Shown here: in pieces, positions 8,326 through 17,708 of the stretch
Numbering within the stretch: position 1 is the first letter of the stretch
Layout of the letters: each line of letters begins with the position of its first letter
Assembly (NCBI GenBank): GCA_030655775.1
Contig: JAUSPI010000241.1
Location: 1 to 49,294 of the forward strand
DNA: 49,294 bases
Source: Syntrophales bacterium
GTDB taxonomy: Bacteria; Desulfobacterota; Syntrophia; Syntrophales; JADFWA01
Reading direction: 5' to 3'
Position numbers and translations under genes: made by a program
The notes under the pieces: generated by a model
The model's input: only the letters and a program-made list of their open reading frames with translations
Databases searched by the model: none
What the model was told of the DNA's origin: nothing

Positions 8326-9260
8326 ACCTTTTTCCCTTTGAAATATTCTAAAACCAGTTTCAAACCTTCCTCAAGCTGTATTTTCGGTTCCCATCCGAGT
8401 AAGCTCTTCGCCCTGGCAATGTCAGGCCTTCTTACTTTCGGATCATCTACTGGAAGATCGCTGAAGATAATCTTACTTTTTGATTTGCATGTATCGATCA
8501 GCTTCCTTGCAAATTCCAGTATTGTTATTTCACGGGGATTGCCGATATTGACCGGACTAACATAATCAGAATAAAGAAGTCTGTAAATTCCCTCAACCAA
8601 ATCGTCAACGTAGCAGAAACTGCGGGTCTGACTGCCGTCACCGAAGACGGTCAGGTCTTCCCCCTTTAGCGCCTGCACCATGAACGTGGGAAGTGCTCGT
8701 CCATCATCCGCCCTCATCCTTGAACCATAAGTATTAAATATTCTTACAATTCTTGTGTCAATGCCATGGTACCTGTGATAAGCCATTGTCAGTGCTTCTG
8801 CAAACCTTTTTGCCTCATCGTATACCCCGCGCGGGCCAATAGGATTGACATTCCCCCAGTAATCCTCCGACTGTGGATGCTCCAATGGATCTCCGTAGCA
8901 CTCCGAGGTAGAAGCAAGTAGAAATCTGGCTCTTTTTTCCTTGGCTAAGCCCAATGTCTTGTGAGTGCCGAGAGATCCTACTTTAAGGGTCTGAATGGGA
9001 AGCTTAAGATAGTCTATCGGGCTTGCAGGAGATGCAAAATGGAGGATATTATCAACCTTTCCCTCCACATAGATAAAATTGGTTACATCATGTTTTATAA
9101 AGGTAAATCTATCATTTCCAAAGAGGTGAGCTATGTTGTCTATATTTCCCGTCAGGAGGTTATCCATACAAATCACATAATGTCCCTTTGAAATAAAATA
9201 ATCGCAAAGATGGCTCCCTAAGAAACCTGCTCCTCCTGTAATCAAGGTTCTTTCCAACAT
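8322..9260 (-). CDS. UDP-glucuronate decarboxylase-type NAD-dependent epimerase
   Basis: A 312-residue extended SDR most like UDP-xylose synthase, which decarboxylates UDP-glucuronate to UDP-xylose. It shows [14 protein letters not shown] (7-20), [19 protein letters not shown], the UXS-type TSE triad (118-120) before [10 protein letters not shown], and Y147-x3-K151 in [18 protein letters not shown] and [16 protein letters not shown] follow. The ATG at 9260 has GGAGG 5 bases upstream; an in-frame start at 9317 would add 19 residues without a ribosome site. It heads the overlapping galE/rfaE1/DUF4416 run, consistent with surface-polysaccharide synthesis. Confidence 0.88.
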   Translation of the reverse strand: MLERTLITGGAGFLGSHLCDYFISKGHYVICMDNLLTGNIDNIAHLFGNDRFTFIKHDVTNFIYVEGKVDNILHFASPASPIDYLKLPIQTLKVGSLGTHKTLGLAKEKRARFLLASTSECYGDPLEHPQSEDYWGNVNPIGPRGVYDEAKRFAEALTMAYHRYHGIDTRIVRIFNTYGSRMRADDGRALPTFMVQALKGEDLTVFGDGSQTRSFCYVDDLVEGIYRLLYSDYVSPVNIGNPREITILEFARKLIDTCKSKSKIIFSDLPVDDPKVRRPDIARAKSLLGWEPKIQLEEGLKLVLEYFKGKKV

Positions 9261-9317
9261 ATTATCCTCCGTCGTCAGGTTTACGAAGTTGGCAACAGCC
9301 ACTTCGTATAATCTCAC

Positions 9318-9346
9318 AAGCTATTATTATGTATGAATTTTGTCAA
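9318..9346 (-). promoter_or_regulatory. Candidate promoter of the nucleotide-sugar operon
   Basis: On the minus strand TTGACA (9346-9341) and TAGCTT (9323-9318) are 17 bases apart, about 57 bases before the UDP-glucuronate decarboxylase start. The -35 box is consensus; the -10 box is weak. Confidence 0.4.
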
Positions 9347-9482
9347 TCGTTTTCTCAATCTTTCCAGTGGAATAATGAGATGTTACAGGTAATTCACTTG
9401 TGGGTATTGTTCCTGACATTTCAAGGATTCTTTTCAGCAAGATTATAGGAGATTCAATATCTGGAGATTATAGAAAAAAGGG

Positions 9483-9510
9483 TTGCCTTTCTGTTTGTTT
9501 TATGTATAAT
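9483..9510 (+). promoter_or_regulatory. Candidate promoter upstream of the V-ATPase operon
   Basis: TTGCCT (9483-9488) and a consensus TATAAT (9505-9510) are 16 bases apart. If used, it would give a 5' leader of about 550 bases before ntpI, or drive an unlisted small RNA. Confidence 0.35.
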
Positions 9511-9735
9511 TTAAAGAAGTTGTCACATTTATAAGCAGAACGATATTACTTCTGATCAGACATATTTTCTACTTCTTCTCCGATATTTATAAATTCAGTG
9601 TAATGCCTACTCGATGAGAGTTATAATAGTATTTAATTCTTAATTAAACCTTTTTTTAAAACTATTTGGATCATCTCCCGATTAGTTGAAGTTAATTAAG
9701 GCAAAATAAGTGTGTTATCTATAATTAATACCAGA

Positions 9736-9984
9736 GGGTTCAAGGGGTCGAGGATTCGAGTGAAAGGAAGAAAGACAACCCTGGATTACATCAGGATGCT
9801 TTACATATCTTATGGTTCTGTTTGCGAATTTGAAACATAGATATTATTAGCAGGGGATTTGGATTTAATTGAAAAAGGTGTATTGGGTAAATTAAAAAAA
9901 GATATAGCAGAAAGCTAAAGAATGTTAAAGGTGCCGATAAAGTCTCTAAAAAACAAACCCTTGAATCCTTGACCCCTGGAATCC
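9736..9984. repeat. Inverted repeat pair flanking about 200 bases
   Basis: The left arm 9736-9760 (ggggtcgaggattcgag core) and the right arm 9960-9984 (cttgaatccttgacccc core) are reverse complements over 25 positions with about four mismatches. The enclosed sequence has no recognisable gene. This could be a small non-autonomous element or two inverted copies of a cttgaatccttgacccc dispersed repeat. Confidence 0.55.
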
Positions 9985-10073
9985 TTGGACCCTCTTCTCC
10001 AACTAAATTGGAGAAGAACCAACTATTTAAGCTTTTTAAAATGATGCCAATCTTTATAAACACTCCCGAAGAA

Positions 10074-12038
10074 ATGGTGAAGGTGAGAGTAATAACACTT
10101 AAAGATTCTTCTGAAAGTGCTCTCAGACACTTACAGGAAATCGGACTCCTTCACATAGAAGAATCAAAGGAACCGGTCGATAAAGCAGCTATCGAAAGGG
10201 ATAAGAATCGGGTGGAAACGGCGCTCTCCTCTATTCACGATATCTTAAACTGCCTGACAGAAGAAATAGCAATACTTTTACCTGAAGATATCAAACTTCA
10301 TTCTCTCGATGAAATTACAGACCAGACAGACAAAATTCATGGTAGGTTTTCTAAACTCACCCGAAAAACCGCCCATTTAAAAGAGGAAATTGCAAATTTT
10401 GAAGAGCTTGATAAATATCTGGGTCCACTGGCACGCCACACAAATGTGCCTTTGAAGGATTTGCAATATTCCGGGACATATTTATTTACTAACGTCCTGG
10501 CCTTTTCTGAGGATGCTTATAAGGCATTTAGTGAGCGAGCCGGTCAGTATTTGTTCCAGCATGTTGCCGTTCCAGTCGAAGGTGAGGTGGCAGTTTATTT
10601 TGTAGCCGGAACTGAACATCGAAAGACAATAGAAACGCTCATTAAAAACATCGGTGCAGCAACTCTGAAGATACCGGACATGGAATTATCCCTGAGGGAG
10701 TTCATAAAAGAAATTGATGAAGCGATTCGCAGCCGGAAAAAGGATCGTGATGAATTTGAAAAAGAACTCCAGAAAATGATTAAGGAGAATTTAGACCAGA
10801 TTGTCTTATTCAGGGAAATACTCGCTGCGGAAAACGAGAGGTTGTCTATCCTCGAACAGGCATGGGAGGCACGGTACGTTACCTTTATCGAAGGCTGGAT
10901 ACCACAAATCAATGCTGACACAGTAACTACCGGTTTAAAAGAAACATCAGATTTTGCATTTGTTGATACGAAGAAACCCGATCCTGCGGACACGCCTCCA
11001 ACAAAGCTCCAAAATCCCCCAGGAATTCGACCATTCCAGATTATTGTAAGCCTTTTCAGTCTACCCAAATATGACGATTGGGATCCTACGCCCATCGTGG
11101 CTTATTTCTTTGCCTTCTTCTTTGGACTGATGCTCAATGATGTCGTATATGCCGTCGGCCTCATTTTACTGGCCAGATTTTTACTTTACAAACTTGCTGA
11201 TGATCCAACCTCCGAGGAATTTTATCTGTTTCGAAACGTTTTATACATTAGCGGCAGCTCAAGTCTCATATTTGGATTACTTTCCGGTACCTATCTTGGT
11301 GATTTCCTCAAAATGTTTTTCAACGTAGAGCTACAAAACATCGCCCTGGTGTCGCATGTGCACAAATACCTTTCGGATCCCATTTCATTTATTGTCCTTT
11401 CACTCATAATAGGGCTTGTTCATGTAAATTCGGCTCACATACTCTCTCTTATCAAAGGAGTAAAGGAAAAGAATAAGGGGTTAATACTGAGCAAGATCGG
11501 GCTTTTTATTTTACAAATTTTCGGTATTCCCTATATCTTTAATGCCCTGCTGCATGTAAAACTTATCCCGCTGAGTGCCGGAGCATATTCTGTCCTTATT
11601 TATCCCCTGTTCTTAGGTCTGACCTTAATTGTCATAGCCAGCTTCATGCAGATGGGCGGCCTGGGCGGAATTTTCTGGATTTTTGAACTAACTGGTATTA
11701 TGGGAGATATCATGTCATACTCAAGACTGGCAGGAGTGGGGCTTGCTACATTTTATCTTGCCTCATCTTTTAATCTTCTTTCAGATTGGGTTTCTTCCTC
11801 ACTGTCGAATTTGATACCCGGCATCGTTGGATTTATCATAGCGTTCGTTGTTGCTTTTATAATGCTTATTATTTTCCATGTTTTTAATTTGCTTCTTAGC
11901 AGCCTGGCTGCTTTCATACATTCACTGAGACTATGCTTCGTGGAATTCTTACTGAAATTCTATGAAGGGGGAGGGGGAAAATATGCCCCGTTTCATCTGA
12001 GACTCCGGAGGGAAGTATTGGTAGGTACAAAATCTTAA
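10074..12038 (+). CDS. ntpI: V/A-type ATP synthase subunit I (subunit a homologue)
   Basis: About 654 residues, the length of archaeal/bacterial subunit I. The soluble N-terminal half begins VKVRVITLKDSSESALRHLQEIGLLHIEES, which binds the peripheral stalks. The C-terminal half has about seven or eight membrane segments starting at PTPIVAYFFAFFFGLMLNDVVYAVG. The channel arginine is most likely in IMGDIMSYSRLAGVGLATF, the family's MSYxRL motif. An ATG at 9969 would run through repeat sequence; the ATG at 10074 (or the GTG next to it) matches the family start but lacks a strong ribosome site. First gene of the operon. Confidence 0.92.
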   Translation: MVKVRVITLKDSSESALRHLQEIGLLHIEESKEPVDKAAIERDKNRVETALSSIHDILNCLTEEIAILLPEDIKLHSLDEITDQTDKIHGRFSKLTRKTAHLKEEIANFEELDKYLGPLARHTNVPLKDLQYSGTYLFTNVLAFSEDAYKAFSERAGQYLFQHVAVPVEGEVAVYFVAGTEHRKTIETLIKNIGAATLKIPDMELSLREFIKEIDEAIRSRKKDRDEFEKELQKMIKENLDQIVLFREILAAENERLSILEQAWEARYVTFIEGWIPQINADTVTTGLKETSDFAFVDTKKPDPADTPPTKLQNPPGIRPFQIIVSLFSLPKYDDWDPTPIVAYFFAFFFGLMLNDVVYAVGLILLARFLLYKLADDPTSEEFYLFRNVLYISGSSSLIFGLLSGTYLGDFLKMFFNVELQNIALVSHVHKYLSDPISFIVLSLIIGLVHVNSAHILSLIKGVKEKNKGLILSKIGLFILQIFGIPYIFNALLHVKLIPLSAGAYSVLIYPLFLGLTLIVIASFMQMGGLGGIFWIFELTGIMGDIMSYSRLAGVGLATFYLASSFNLLSDWVSSSLSNLIPGIVGFIIAFVVAFIMLIIFHVFNLLLSSLAAFIHSLRLCFVEFLLKFYEGGGGKYAPFHLRLRREVLVGTKS

Positions 12039-12052
12039 AGTGAGGTGAAAAA

Positions 12053-12520
12053 ATGACTGAAATACAAGCCTTAGCTACACTTGGAGGTGCAATTGCATTA
12101 GCAGGAGGTCTGACAGGATCGGCAATAGGAATTGCCACAGCCGCATCTGCCGGGGTTGCTACTTTATCTGAAGAGCCCGGTCAGTTGAGAAATGTCATAG
12201 TACTGGCATCTCTACCGATGACACAAAGCTTTTATGGACTGATTATTCTCATTATTATTCTCACTGTGGTTGTTCCGAACCTGCCCGCATTCGGTGGTGC
12301 CGGAATTGCGGTGCTTGCCATCGGCGTTATAGGAGCATTTGCTGAAGCTTTCTCAGGGATATTCCAGGGATCTGTCTGCGCTGCGGGAATAGCCCTCCTG
12401 CCGAAGACAAAAGGACAAATATTAACTGCATCGATGATGTTGGCCGTGTTTGTAGAACTTATTGGTGTTCTGGGGTTGGTGTTCACCATCATGGCGCTGA
12501 ACATACTAAAGCTAATGTAA
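12053..12520 (+). CDS. ntpK: V/A-type ATP synthase subunit K (rotor c-ring), probable Na+ type
   Basis: A 155-residue duplicated-hairpin proteolipid with four membrane helices that forms the rotor ring. Only the second hairpin carries the ion-binding carboxylate, Glu135 in AVFVELIGVLG. Compared from memory with Enterococcus hirae NtpK, the Na+ ligands have counterparts: Leu54, Thr57 and Gln58 in LPMTQSFYG, Gln105 in IFQGSVCAAG, and Glu135. This suggests Na+ rather than H+ coupling, though that is an inference. GAGGTG precedes the ATG by 6 bases. It follows ntpI after 14 bases. Confidence 0.94.
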   Translation: MTEIQALATLGGAIALAGGLTGSAIGIATAASAGVATLSEEPGQLRNVIVLASLPMTQSFYGLIILIIILTVVVPNLPAFGGAGIAVLAIGVIGAFAEAFSGIFQGSVCAAGIALLPKTKGQILTASMMLAVFVELIGVLGLVFTIMALNILKLM

Positions 12521-12532
12521 TAAGATGCACGG

Positions 12533-13138
12533 GTGGATACTATGGAAACTGGCAAAATAAGGAAAGCTATTCTTGACAAGGCAAAAGAAGATGCCGACAA
12601 AATTATAAGCGACGCCAAGATTAAGGCGAAAGAAGCAATCGAAAAAGCTGAAGAACAAAAGGAACTAAGATTTGCGGAAGAAAAGAAGAAGGCCATATCA
12701 GAAGCCTATCGCGAGGCATCAAAGATCCTGGCGCAGGCTTCTCTGAAATATCGTCAGGTGAAATTGAAGGAAAAGGATGCTATTATCAATGAAATCATAA
12801 AAAGGGCAAAGGACGAACTGTCACAGGATATAAATGATAAGGAACTGTTTGTCCGTCTTATTCAAGAAGCAATCGATGCCTTAGAAACAGAAGATAAAGT
12901 CAGGCTTTTTGTTTCTCCTAAAGACCTTAACATTGTTCGGGAAGTTATTGAGGAGAATAGCAGATTAAAAGAAAAAATAACTGAAGTTAATGAAATCGAT
13001 TGTATGGGTGGGATTCTGATGGAGGCTATCGACGGTATGGTTAGTATCAATAATACATTCGATACCAGGCTGGAAATGTTGATGCCAAAAATTTTGCCCA
13101 AAATCGGTAAAAAACTCTTTGGAGTTGATGAAATTTGA
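12533..13138 (+). CDS. ntpE: V/A-type ATP synthase subunit E (peripheral stalk)
   Basis: About 200 residues. The N-terminal half is a long charged helix (AILDKAKEDADKIISDAKIKAKEAI...), which pairs with the H/G subunit as a right-handed coiled coil. The C-terminal globular domain includes GGILMEAIDGMVSINNTFDTRL, the segment that binds the head. The GTG at 12533 and the ATG at 12542 are both possible; the GGGTGG before the ATG could serve as a ribosome site. The stop codon overlaps the next start. Confidence 0.9.
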   Translation: MDTMETGKIRKAILDKAKEDADKIISDAKIKAKEAIEKAEEQKELRFAEEKKKAISEAYREASKILAQASLKYRQVKLKEKDAIINEIIKRAKDELSQDINDKELFVRLIQEAIDALETEDKVRLFVSPKDLNIVREVIEENSRLKEKITEVNEIDCMGGILMEAIDGMVSINNTFDTRLEMLMPKILPKIGKKLFGVDEI

Positions 13139-14169
13139 ACCTAATCAGCACCCGTTATGCATTTACATCAGCTTACCTCAAAGGTGAAGAATCCAGATGT
13201 GTTTCTGCTGACCACGTCGATTGGATGATGCAAAAATCGACCATGCAGGATGTCCTGGAAGTGATCGAAAATACCGATATTGGTGATTATCTCCGGGGGC
13301 AACCTATCAAAACTTTTGATGAAGCCGATGAATATCTGTGGAAATACCTTGGTGAATGTCTGAAGCGTCTTGAACGGTTCAAACCTCCTTCTGAAATCGT
13401 TCATCTGGCAGATGCATACATCAAAAAGTACGACATCCTGAACATTAAGATTGCCGTAAGAACGGTTTTAATGGAAAAGCCGGCTCCCATGGCACTGTTA
13501 GGAGTAATCTATAATCAGGGATATCTTGAGAAATTATTAAGCATTAAGAGCGTGGATGAAATCGCTGAAATTATTGTAATGTGCAACCTGGGTGATTATG
13601 CCTCCCTTATAAAGGATATTAAAGAGAAAGATGTTATATCTGAGGCCGAGATCAGACTGGACAGGATGTATTATGAAGGCCTGTTGAGCGCGCTGAGGAG
13701 GATAGATGACGGGCACTTGGTTACCAAAGCCGTGGGCATCATCATTGATCTGGAAAACCTTCAGATTGTTTTTCGATCCGTCCTCGGAGAAAAAGAATCT
13801 ATGGTTACTGAATTTGTTCTCGAGGGAGGATACGTGCTCTCGGCTAATACTGTCAGAGAGTTTCTCTCACTCAAAATGAGCGAAATAACAGGTAGACTGG
13901 AACATACAGAATATTATCAATTAGCCCAGGAAATTTCCAAAGGCTTTGAAAAAGACGGGAATATTACAATTATAAATAAACTAATAGATAAGCTTAAATT
14001 TCAATTATTAAAGGATTTGCTTTCGCCGAGAGTGCTATCCTCATCCAACATGTTATGGTACCTGATTTTGAAAGAATGGGAAATACGCAATGTAAGACTA
14101 ATTCTTAAGACCCTGGAAGATGGCATACCACCATCAGAAATTAAGGATTATCTGGTAATAGCATCATGA
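13135..14169 (+). CDS. ntpC: V/A-type ATP synthase subunit C (central stalk socket)
   Basis: A 344-residue AC39/V-type C subunit, which connects the rotor shaft (D/F) to the K ring. It starts with the typical N-terminus ISTRYAFTSAYLKGEESR. It continues with helical repeats such as VHLADAYIKKYDILNIKIAVRT and, at the C-terminus, EWEIRNVRLILKTLEDGIP, the family's N-x-R signature. Translation most likely begins at TTG 13135, which overlaps the ntpE stop (TTGA), with GGAG 10 bases upstream. It ends in an ATGA overlap with ntpF. Confidence 0.9.
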   Translation: MNLISTRYAFTSAYLKGEESRCVSADHVDWMMQKSTMQDVLEVIENTDIGDYLRGQPIKTFDEADEYLWKYLGECLKRLERFKPPSEIVHLADAYIKKYDILNIKIAVRTVLMEKPAPMALLGVIYNQGYLEKLLSIKSVDEIAEIIVMCNLGDYASLIKDIKEKDVISEAEIRLDRMYYEGLLSALRRIDDGHLVTKAVGIIIDLENLQIVFRSVLGEKESMVTEFVLEGGYVLSANTVREFLSLKMSEITGRLEHTEYYQLAQEISKGFEKDGNITIINKLIDKLKFQLLKDLLSPRVLSSSNMLWYLILKEWEIRNVRLILKTLEDGIPPSEIKDYLVIAS

Positions 14170-14519
14170 TATCACTGCAAAATTTAGATATCGCCGTTAT
14201 AGGAAATGAAGATCAGGTCATACTTATGCAGCTCGCCGGCGTTGAAAAGTATCGGGTAATAGAAGGTGAAAGCGACATTCGGGAAAAAGTGCGAGAAGCG
14301 TTAAGGGAATTCGTGAACGATACCTCGATCGGAATAATTATGATACCGGAAAACTTGAGGGATTACGTAGATGATATTCTGAAATATATCAGTGAAAGTA
14401 AGAAGATAACCCCTGTTATAATTGAAATTCCTTCAAAATTTACAACAGAAAAAGAAGATGTAAGAGAATTCTACAAATCTTACATGAAGAAGTTATTAGG
14501 ATTTTCAATAGAGATTTAG
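14166..14519 (+). CDS. ntpF: V/A-type ATP synthase subunit F
   Basis: A 117-residue subunit F of the rotor axle, with a Rossmann-like fold that binds subunit D and the catalytic head. It shows LDIAVIGNEDQVILMQLAGVE, then TSIGIIMIPENLRDYVDDIL, then TPVIIEIPSK. The ATG overlaps the ntpC stop by 4 bases, showing tight coupling. It is followed by ntpA after 23 bases. Confidence 0.9.
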   Translation: MISLQNLDIAVIGNEDQVILMQLAGVEKYRVIEGESDIREKVREALREFVNDTSIGIIMIPENLRDYVDDILKYISESKKITPVIIEIPSKFTTEKEDVREFYKSYMKKLLGFSIEI

Positions 14520-14542
14520 GCATAATTGTGAGGAAATGACCA

Positions 14543-16294
14543 ATGGGTAAAATCTGGAAAGTCTCAGGACCCGTCGTAATCGCTGAAGACATGCGAGGAT
14601 CCAAGGTATACGAAGTTGTTGATGTGGGCGAGGCAAGGCTAACCGGAGAAATAATCGGACTTGAACAGGATAAGGCGGTTATCCAGGTCTATGAGGATAC
14701 CGTTGGGCTTCGCGTCGGAGAACCAGTAGAAGGAACCGGAGAGATATTGATGGTGGAGCTCGGCCCAGGTCTCGTCGGGAGCATCTTTGACGGTGTTCAA
14801 AGATCTCTTGTTACGATGATGGAAGATATCGGTGATTTCCTTGAAAGAGGGGCACGCACATTCCCTCTTGACCGGGACAAAAAATGGCATTTTACACCTT
14901 CAGTCAAAGCTGGTGATCAGGTCGAAGAAGGTGATATTATCGGTACAGTTCCCGAAACGGGGCTCGTAGAACACAGAATAATGATACCGATAGGTATTAA
15001 GGGCAAACTGCTGGAGATATCTGAAGGCGACTACACGGTAGAAGAGCCGGTTGCAGTTGTAGAACATGACGGAGAAAGAAAAAATATCACACTTATGCAA
15101 CGATGGCCGGCAAGGAAACCAAGACTCTACAAACAGAGATTGAATCCCGAGAATTTGCTCGTTACAGGAACCAGAATTATAGATTACATCTTCCCCCTCG
15201 CATTAGGGGGCAAGGCGGCCATACCGGGCGGCTTCGGTACCGGCAAGACAGTTACACTGCAGCAGATGGCAAGATGGGCACAAACACAGTTAAATATCTA
15301 TGTAGGTTGCGGTGAACGGGGAAACGAGATGGCGGACGTCCTCCATAGCTTCAAGCAGCTAAAGGACCCCAATACAGGCAAGTTATTGCAGGAAAAAGAA
15401 ATATTTATTGCCAACACGTCCAACATGCCTGTTGTGGCAAGGGAAATAAGTATTTTCATAGGCATTACCTTAGCTGAATATTACAGAGACATGGGGTACG
15501 ATATTCTCCTCGTTGCAGATTCAACTTCGCGGTGGGCTGAGGCAATGAGAGAGATTGGGGCAAGACTCGAAGAAACACCCGGTGAAGAAGGTTTCCCCAC
15601 ATATCTCGGTTCAAGACTGGCCTCATTTTATGAAAGATCCGGAAGGGTTGAGTGTAAGGGAAGTCCTTTAAGGAATGGATCGGTTACTGTAATCGGGGCA
15701 GTAAGTCCTCCTGGGGCTGACTTCAGCGAACCCGTTACTCAAAGTACCCTCAGGATCGTTGAAGCACTCTATTCACTTGATGTTGCTCTGGCAAATAAAC
15801 GGCATTTCCCAACGATAAGCTGGCTCACCAGCTACAGTCTCTATGCAGATGCAACGAACCGTTGGTGGAGCGCTATCAGTCCTGAGTGGTCAGATACAAG
15901 GGATATGACACTCAAAATACTTCAGAAAGAGGCAGAACTGGAAGAGATCGTGCGGCTTGTTGGCCCGGAGTCGTTACCTGAAGATGACAAGTTAATCCTT
16001 CTTGCCGCGAGGATGATAAGGGAAGACTTCCTTATGCAGAGTGCCTACCATCCGGTTGATAACTATACGACCCCCCAAAGGGCCCATCTGATGCTGAGCA
16101 CGATTATGAAGTTTTACGAATTAGCCCGGGAAATGTCTGTATCGGGTACGTTAGTGAGCGATATCGCCTCGTCAAAAACATTACAAAGAATATCCCGAAT
16201 GAAGGATGTCCCAAATGAGGATTTTGATAAATATGTCCACGGCATATGGTCTGAGATAGAAGAAAGTACGGAGGTTCAAGAAGGAGAGATATGA
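14543..16294 (+). CDS. ntpA: V/A-type ATP synthase catalytic subunit A
   Basis: The 583-residue nucleotide-hydrolysing or synthesising subunit. The beta-barrel start GKIWKVSGPVVIAEDM is followed by the V-type-specific insert (DKKWHFTPSVKAGDQVEEGDI...). The P-loop GGFGTGKT is at residues 229-236; most archaeal and eukaryotic enzymes read GPFGSGKT here, so this is the G-G-F-G-T variant. GCGERGNEMADVL, the Walker B region DILLVADSTSRWAEAMREI and FPTYLGSRLASFYERSGRV also match. It overlaps ntpB by 4 bases. Confidence 0.97.
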   Translation: MGKIWKVSGPVVIAEDMRGSKVYEVVDVGEARLTGEIIGLEQDKAVIQVYEDTVGLRVGEPVEGTGEILMVELGPGLVGSIFDGVQRSLVTMMEDIGDFLERGARTFPLDRDKKWHFTPSVKAGDQVEEGDIIGTVPETGLVEHRIMIPIGIKGKLLEISEGDYTVEEPVAVVEHDGERKNITLMQRWPARKPRLYKQRLNPENLLVTGTRIIDYIFPLALGGKAAIPGGFGTGKTVTLQQMARWAQTQLNIYVGCGERGNEMADVLHSFKQLKDPNTGKLLQEKEIFIANTSNMPVVAREISIFIGITLAEYYRDMGYDILLVADSTSRWAEAMREIGARLEETPGEEGFPTYLGSRLASFYERSGRVECKGSPLRNGSVTVIGAVSPPGADFSEPVTQSTLRIVEALYSLDVALANKRHFPTISWLTSYSLYADATNRWWSAISPEWSDTRDMTLKILQKEAELEEIVRLVGPESLPEDDKLILLAARMIREDFLMQSAYHPVDNYTTPQRAHLMLSTIMKFYELAREMSVSGTLVSDIASSKTLQRISRMKDVPNEDFDKYVHGIWSEIEESTEVQEGEI

Positions 16295-17697
16295 TGATGG
16301 AATCCCTGCAACTATTTACAAGGGAGACAAAAGCGATAAGCACTGCGAGAAGGTCACTCCTTATAATTGAGAGTATTCCCGGCATCAGATACAACGAAAT
16401 TGTCGATGTTCAGTTAGGCACCGGTGAGAAGAGAAGTGGACAGGTTATCGAGGTAGGCAAGAAAATGACGGTAGTCCAGGTATTTGGCGGCGTCAGCGAG
16501 GTCGACCTTTTGAAAAGCACGATAATATACAAGGGTGAAACCCTGAAACTGCCCGTCTCTATCGACATACTGGGAAGGATATTCGATGGAAGCGGGAGTC
16601 CCATAGATGGTGGCCCCCCTATTGTAGCAGAGGATTATATTGACATTAACGGGGTACCTATAAATCCAGCATCCCGGCAGCCGCCCTCAGAATTCATCGA
16701 AACAGGTATTTCCGCTATTGACGGTCTTAACGTTCTTGTCAGGGGCCAGAAATTGCCGATTTTCAGTGGATCAGGCCTGCCCCATAATAAGATCGCAGCC
16801 CAGATAGTAAGGCAGGCTGCTTTAAAAGGGGAAACGGAAGATTTTGTAACTGTCTTTGCAGCAATAGGAGTCAGCTATGACGACGCCGCCTATTTTATTT
16901 CCAACCTTGAAGAGACCGGAGCACTCAGCAAGGCTGTTGGATTCATCAACACGGCATCATCTCCGGTAATCGAGCGATTATCGACACCTCGTCTGGCCTT
17001 AACCGCAGCCGAATATCTCGCATGGGAACATGGTCTGCACGTGCTAGTCATACTCACCGACATCACGAATTACTGTGATGCGCTTCGAGAGCTTGCTGCA
17101 ATGAGAGGGGAGATACCCAGCAGAAGGGGCTATCCGGGATATATGTATACAGACCTTTCCTCTATGTATGAGAGGGCTGGGAGAATCACCGGGAAAGAAG
17201 GGTCGGTGACGATCTTGCCCATTTTGACCATGCCCGACGATGATATTACCCATCCCATACCTGATCTTACAGGATACATCACTGAAGGGCAGATTGTTCT
17301 TTCGAGAGCTCTTGAGAGAAAGAGAATATATCCGCCAATAGATATATTTTTGTCTCTTTCCAGAATGATGCGTGAGGGAATCGGGGAGGGAAAAACGAGA
17401 GAAGACCATAACAATGTATTTATGCAGGCATACGCAGTGTACGCAGAGGGGAACTATCTGAGAGAAATCTCAACTGTTATCGGTACTGAAGCCTTAAGCG
17501 ACAGGGATAAAATCTACCTTGCTGCTGCGGACAGATTTGAACAGGAATATATTTCCCAGAGTGAGCATGAAAGAAGAACAGTTGAGGGAACTCTGGAATT
17601 AGCATGGAAAATCTTTTCGATGATTCCTGTTGAGGATCTGAAATTGATAAGTGAAGAGTTCATCAAAAAATATCTGCCAGAAACATCGAATCCTTGA
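16291..17697 (+). CDS. ntpB: V/A-type ATP synthase regulatory subunit B
   Basis: The 468-residue non-catalytic partner of subunit A, alternating with it in the A3B3 head. It shows the B-type replacement of the P-loop, FSGSGLPHNKIAAQIVRQA, and FVTVFAAIGVSYDDAAYF. The arginine-finger region GRITGKEGSVTILPILTMPDDDITHPIPDLTGYITEGQI follows. Its N-terminus overlaps the ntpA stop. A 113-base gap containing an expanded palindrome separates it from ntpD, the only sizeable break among the core subunits. Confidence 0.97.
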   Translation: MMMESLQLFTRETKAISTARRSLLIIESIPGIRYNEIVDVQLGTGEKRSGQVIEVGKKMTVVQVFGGVSEVDLLKSTIIYKGETLKLPVSIDILGRIFDGSGSPIDGGPPIVAEDYIDINGVPINPASRQPPSEFIETGISAIDGLNVLVRGQKLPIFSGSGLPHNKIAAQIVRQAALKGETEDFVTVFAAIGVSYDDAAYFISNLEETGALSKAVGFINTASSPVIERLSTPRLALTAAEYLAWEHGLHVLVILTDITNYCDALRELAAMRGEIPSRRGYPGYMYTDLSSMYERAGRITGKEGSVTILPILTMPDDDITHPIPDLTGYITEGQIVLSRALERKRIYPPIDIFLSLSRMMREGIGEGKTREDHNNVFMQAYAVYAEGNYLREISTVIGTEALSDRDKIYLAAADRFEQEYISQSEHERRTVEGTLELAWKIFSMIPVEDLKLISEEFIKKYLPETSNP

Positions 17698-17708
17698 AGC
17701 CGAACTCT

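Larger units (their letters stand above)
9347..10073. other. Long AT-rich intergenic region before the V-ATPase operon
   Basis: More than 700 bases without a convincing gene between the divergent LPS-precursor and ATPase operons. It holds a candidate plus-strand promoter (9483-9510) and an inverted repeat pair (9736-9984). Open frames here are short and have no ribosome sites. A long 5' leader for the ATPase transcript is possible. Confidence 0.6.
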
